The notes under the pieces: generated by a model
Told to the model about the DNA's origin: nothing
The model's database searches: none
What the model saw: only the letters and a program-made list of their open reading frames with translations
DNA from: Oscillospiraceae bacterium
GTDB lineage: Bacteria; Bacillota; Clostridia; Oscillospirales; Ruminococcaceae
Assembly: GCA_017532085.1 (NCBI GenBank)
Contig: JAFXJT010000046.1
Span: forward strand, 1 to 64,000
Reading direction: 5' to 3'
DNA length: 64,000 nt
Made by a program: the position numbers and the translations under genes
In this document: positions 61,348 to 64,000 of the stretch, piece after piece
How the letters are laid out: each line of letters begins with the position of its first letter
Position numbering within the stretch: the stretch's first letter is position 1

Positions 61348-63837
61348 ATGCCCGATGTACCGCAGTACAGAATTGCGCAGGTTGCGCTGAATGCTGCCGG
61401 ATTGGGATATGATCGACTTTACAGCTATCGGATTCCTGAAGATCTGGATGGATCTGTGCAGCCCGGTGTGCGTGTTGCTGTTCCCTTTGGCAGAGGCAAC
61501 CGGCGACGGATTGCTATGGTGCTGGCTGTTGCCATGCAGACAGAATTGCCGGAAACAGCATTGGAAATCCAAAAACTTAAGCCCATTGCAGCGGTGCTGG
61601 ATACGGCACCGGTTCTGACAGAGGAGCTGCTTTCTCTGGTGGAATGGCTTTATGAGCATACACTTTGTACTTGGTTTGATGCGGTTAAGGCTGTGCTGCC
61701 GGGCGGCATGCAGATTCGCCTGGAGGAGCATTATCTGCCTGTACCAAGGCCTGCTTCGGTCAAGCTGACAGAGCAGGAGGAGAATCTGCTTTCTATGATT
61801 CTCCATGCGCAATCGCAGCGGGAACGGGATCTTTTGCTGCAGTCTGACGGCAGCGATCAGAGCGAAAAGCAAGCGGTGCTGGAATCGTTGACTGCAAAAG
61901 GCTGTTTGGTAGCTGTGACAGAGGGAAAACGTGCCATCGGTGACAGTACACAGCGGATGGTGCGTCTGACAGAGGCTTTTTTAGAAGATGAAAGCAAGTT
62001 TTCCCCCACGCCAAAGCAGCGGACTGCGATTGCGGTTCTGCGGGAACATACTGCGCTTTCGGTCAAGGAATGCGCCTATTATGCAGGGGTGTCCGAGGCT
62101 GTGGTGAACAAATTGCTGCACTCGGGAATCGCAGAGTGCTATACAATGTCGCTGCTGCGAGTGCCGCGGGATGCTGTGGCGACGATTTCACCCAAGGATA
62201 CGGTGCTGAGCGAGCAGCAACAGGCTGCCTATCAAGCGGTAGCTGAGACCATGCTTGCCGGAAAAGCCGCTGCATTCTTGCTGTATGGCGTCACAGGCAG
62301 CGGAAAGACTGCCGTATTTGAACAGCTCATTGCACTGGCGCTGTCAGAAGGCAAACAAGCCTTGCTGCTGTTGCCTGAAATCGCTTTGACACCGCAGATT
62401 GTGCAGTATTTTCAAGCACGGTTCGGAAATCGTGTGGCATTGCTGCACAGCGGATTGTCTCTGGGGCAAAGACTGGATACCGATAAATTGATTCGCAGCG
62501 GTGAGGTGCAGATTGTAATTGGCACCAGAAGCGCTGTGTTTGCGCCGCTCGCCAATCTGGGATTGATCATTCTGGATGAGGAGGGTGAGCATTCTTATAA
62601 ATCCGATCAATCGCCGCGCTATCATGCAGCGGATGTGGCAAAGGCTCGCTGCCGAATCCATAAGGCTGCCTTGGTGCTGGCATCGGCAACTCCTTCGCTG
62701 GAAAGCCGCTATTTGGCTGAGCGAGGGGTTTATCGGCTGCTGACTATGACAAAGCGTTATAATCAAGCGCCGCTGCCTGAAGTTTCTGTGGTGGATATGA
62801 ATATGGAACGGGCAAATGGAAACGGCAGTCCGTTTTCTCTGGCGTTGGCAGAAGCGCTGCAGGAAAATCTCCGGAAGGGCGAGCAGAGTATTCTGCTGCT
62901 GAACCGCAGAGGATATCATACGCTGCTGCAATGCACCAAATGCTATGAACCGGTTTATTGCCCAAATTGTTCGGTGCCCATGACCTATCATAAGGCGAAC
63001 AACAGTCTGCTGTGCCATTATTGCGGCGCAGTACAGCCGCCGGTCACGGAATGTCCTGCCTGCGGCAACGAGAAGCTGCGTCAGATGGGATTTGGCACAC
63101 AGAAGCTTGAAGAAGAATTGCAGCTTCTGCTTCCGCAGGCAAGAATTCTGCGGATGGATGCAGATACAACCATGACAAGAACCGCCTATGAAACCGGCTT
63201 TCGAGCCTTTGCAAACGGCGAATATGATATATTGGCAGGCACCCAGATGATCGGCAAGGGACTGGATTTCCCCAATGTGACGCTGGTGGGTGTGGTGTCC
63301 ATCGACAAAGCGTTGTATGCAGGCGATTTTCGCAGCTATGAACGCACCTTCTCTTTGATCACCCAAGTAGTCGGCAGAGGAGGCAGAGGAAAACATCCCG
63401 GCCGTGCCATTCTGCAAACCTATATGCCGGATCATTATGTGCTCAATCTGGCGGCGGCTCAGGATTATGACAGCTTTTATCATGAGGAGCTGGCATTGCG
63501 CCGTGCATTGATGTTTCCGCCCATCTGCGACATTTGTGTCATCGGCTTTTCCGGTGTGTGGGAGGAAAAAGTACAGGCTGCTGCCAAGCGTTTTGTCATA
63601 TTGCTGCGGGATACCATCCAAAAAGAGCAGTTCAAGCTGCCGCTTCGTGTGCTGGGTCCTGTGCCGGCAAACTATGGCAGATTGCATGGAAAATATCGTT
63701 GGAGAGTCCTGCTCAAATGCAAAAATACCGCACAAATGCGGCAATTGATTCGTGGACTCATGGAACGTGCTGCTGTTGATAAGCAATTTCATTCTGTACA
63801 GCTTTTTGCAGATATGAATGGAGATTGCGGCGTATGA
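61348..63837 (+). CDS. priA: Primosomal protein N' (PriA helicase)
   Basis: 829 residues. N-terminal DNA-binding domain, then SF2 helicase: FLLYGVTGSGKTAVFEQLIA (Walker A), LIILDEEGEHSYKSDQSPRYH (DEEH box), the eight-Cys zinc insert CTKCYEPVYCPNC ... CHYCG ... CPACG, ILAGTQMIGKGLDFPNVTLV and LITQVVGRGGRGKHPGRAIL. Restarts stalled replication forks. Follows rpoZ by 48 bases with AAGGGAGG before its ATG; its TGA overlaps the next ATG. Confidence 0.96.
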   Translation: MPDVPQYRIAQVALNAAGLGYDRLYSYRIPEDLDGSVQPGVRVAVPFGRGNRRRIAMVLAVAMQTELPETALEIQKLKPIAAVLDTAPVLTEELLSLVEWLYEHTLCTWFDAVKAVLPGGMQIRLEEHYLPVPRPASVKLTEQEENLLSMILHAQSQRERDLLLQSDGSDQSEKQAVLESLTAKGCLVAVTEGKRAIGDSTQRMVRLTEAFLEDESKFSPTPKQRTAIAVLREHTALSVKECAYYAGVSEAVVNKLLHSGIAECYTMSLLRVPRDAVATISPKDTVLSEQQQAAYQAVAETMLAGKAAAFLLYGVTGSGKTAVFEQLIALALSEGKQALLLLPEIALTPQIVQYFQARFGNRVALLHSGLSLGQRLDTDKLIRSGEVQIVIGTRSAVFAPLANLGLIILDEEGEHSYKSDQSPRYHAADVAKARCRIHKAALVLASATPSLESRYLAERGVYRLLTMTKRYNQAPLPEVSVVDMNMERANGNGSPFSLALAEALQENLRKGEQSILLLNRRGYHTLLQCTKCYEPVYCPNCSVPMTYHKANNSLLCHYCGAVQPPVTECPACGNEKLRQMGFGTQKLEEELQLLLPQARILRMDADTTMTRTAYETGFRAFANGEYDILAGTQMIGKGLDFPNVTLVGVVSIDKALYAGDFRSYERTFSLITQVVGRGGRGKHPGRAILQTYMPDHYVLNLAAAQDYDSFYHEELALRRALMFPPICDICVIGFSGVWEEKVQAAAKRFVILLRDTIQKEQFKLPLRVLGPVPANYGRLHGKYRWRVLLKCKNTAQMRQLIRGLMERAAVDKQFHSVQLFADMNGDCGV

Positions 63838-64000
63838 AAGATAAAACAGGAAAAAAAGAAACTTTGGTGCGGCGGCTTTGTTTGCACCGAAAAGAAATCA
63901 TCATTAGGCTGATTTTGTTGGCGCTGCTGCTGCTTTGCGGTTATATTCTGCTTTGTATGCGTGTTTGTCCCAAATGGGAAAAACGACAGATCGAGGTTGT
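63834..64000 (+). CDS. Start of a membrane protein gene (runs off the right edge)
   Basis: Starts at an ATGA overlap with the priA stop (ATG 63834), so it is translationally coupled. The 55 visible residues are a basic N-terminus (MKDKTGKKETLVRRLCLHRK), a strong hydrophobic helix (IIIRLILLALLLLCGYILL) and the start of a following domain (CMRVCPKWEKRQIEVV). In most Firmicutes def/fmt follow priA; this is neither. Too short to identify. Confidence 0.65.
   Translation, partial: MKDKTGKKETLVRRLCLHRKEIIIRLILLALLLLCGYILLCMRVCPKWEKRQIEV

Overview
The window looks like chromosome of a cellulosome-building Ruminococcus-type Firmicute (Oscillospiraceae; the R. flavefaciens / R. champanellensis neighbourhood is an inference, not a match). 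The evidence is a GH48 cellulase with a C-terminal dockerin, a small scaffoldin with two cohesins, a bacterial Ig-like domain and a dockerin, a BspA-type leucine-rich-repeat protein with a dockerin, threonine-rich linkers, a xylose isomerase/xylulokinase pair, a GH3 beta-glucosidase, Gram-positive style Shine-Dalgarno sequences, many near-consensus sigma-A promoters and Firmicute gene orders (rpsF-ssb-rpsR; yicC-remA-gmk-rpoZ-priA). No rRNA, tRNA, CRISPR array, insertion sequence or phage gene was recognised.

Layout. 1-4 kb: 5' part of gap (GAPDH), a degenerate histidine-kinase-like protein, an orphan type IV prepilin-like protein, a Q-rich membrane protein. 4-10.3 kb (minus): a dockerin-bearing LRR protein, a 953-aa polytopic membrane protein and an LtaS-like phosphoglycerol transferase in one run. 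10.5-15 kb (plus): aspartate kinase, a cytidylate-kinase-like protein and an EpsC/CapD-type nucleotide-sugar enzyme behind a structured leader. 15-31.8 kb (minus): ileS, a PfkB-family sugar-phosphate kinase, a MATE exporter, the scaffoldin, two tandem ATP-grasp ligases, xylB, xylA, a membrane protein and pcrA/uvrD. 32-39.7 kb (plus): AI-2E-type permease plus orphan nadA, a membrane protein, a zinc-ribbon protein, tyrS, a CbbX/SpoVK-like AAA+ ATPase, a frameshifted small reading frame and a cyclophilin. 39.7-55.8 kb (minus): PepSY protein, rpsF-ssb-rpsR, pnuC behind an attenuator-like hairpin, a surface-glycan set (GT2-GtrA fusion, NAGPA-type protein), an operon of membrane protein, patatin and GH3 beta-glucosidase, and a GldA/F/G-like ABC operon with a DUF4340 protein. 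56-64 kb (plus): GH48 cellulase with a roughly 340-nt leader, then yicC-remA-gmk-rpoZ-priA and the start of one more gene.

How it fits together. The cellulose theme links GH48 (chain-end cellulase), the scaffoldin that could hold dockerin enzymes, GH3 (cellobiose or oligosaccharide hydrolysis), xylA/xylB (xylose entry to the pentose phosphate pathway), a PfkB-family kinase and gap (lower glycolysis). The envelope theme links the LtaS-like enzyme, the 953-aa membrane protein, the EpsC-like enzyme, GT2-GtrA and NAGPA.

The observations most worth a second look are: the two ATP-grasp ligases that share a 4-base TTGA start/stop overlap and lie 18 bases upstream of the scaffoldin; the transcription-attenuator architecture in front of pnuC; the long unexplained leader of GH48; a 13-base sequence shared by the gap and GT2 promoters and covering the -35 box of both; a histidine-kinase relic lacking its phospho-acceptor His; and a GGCA-repeat frameshift in a small ORF just before the cyclophilin. 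All functional assignments come from reading motifs; no database search was run.
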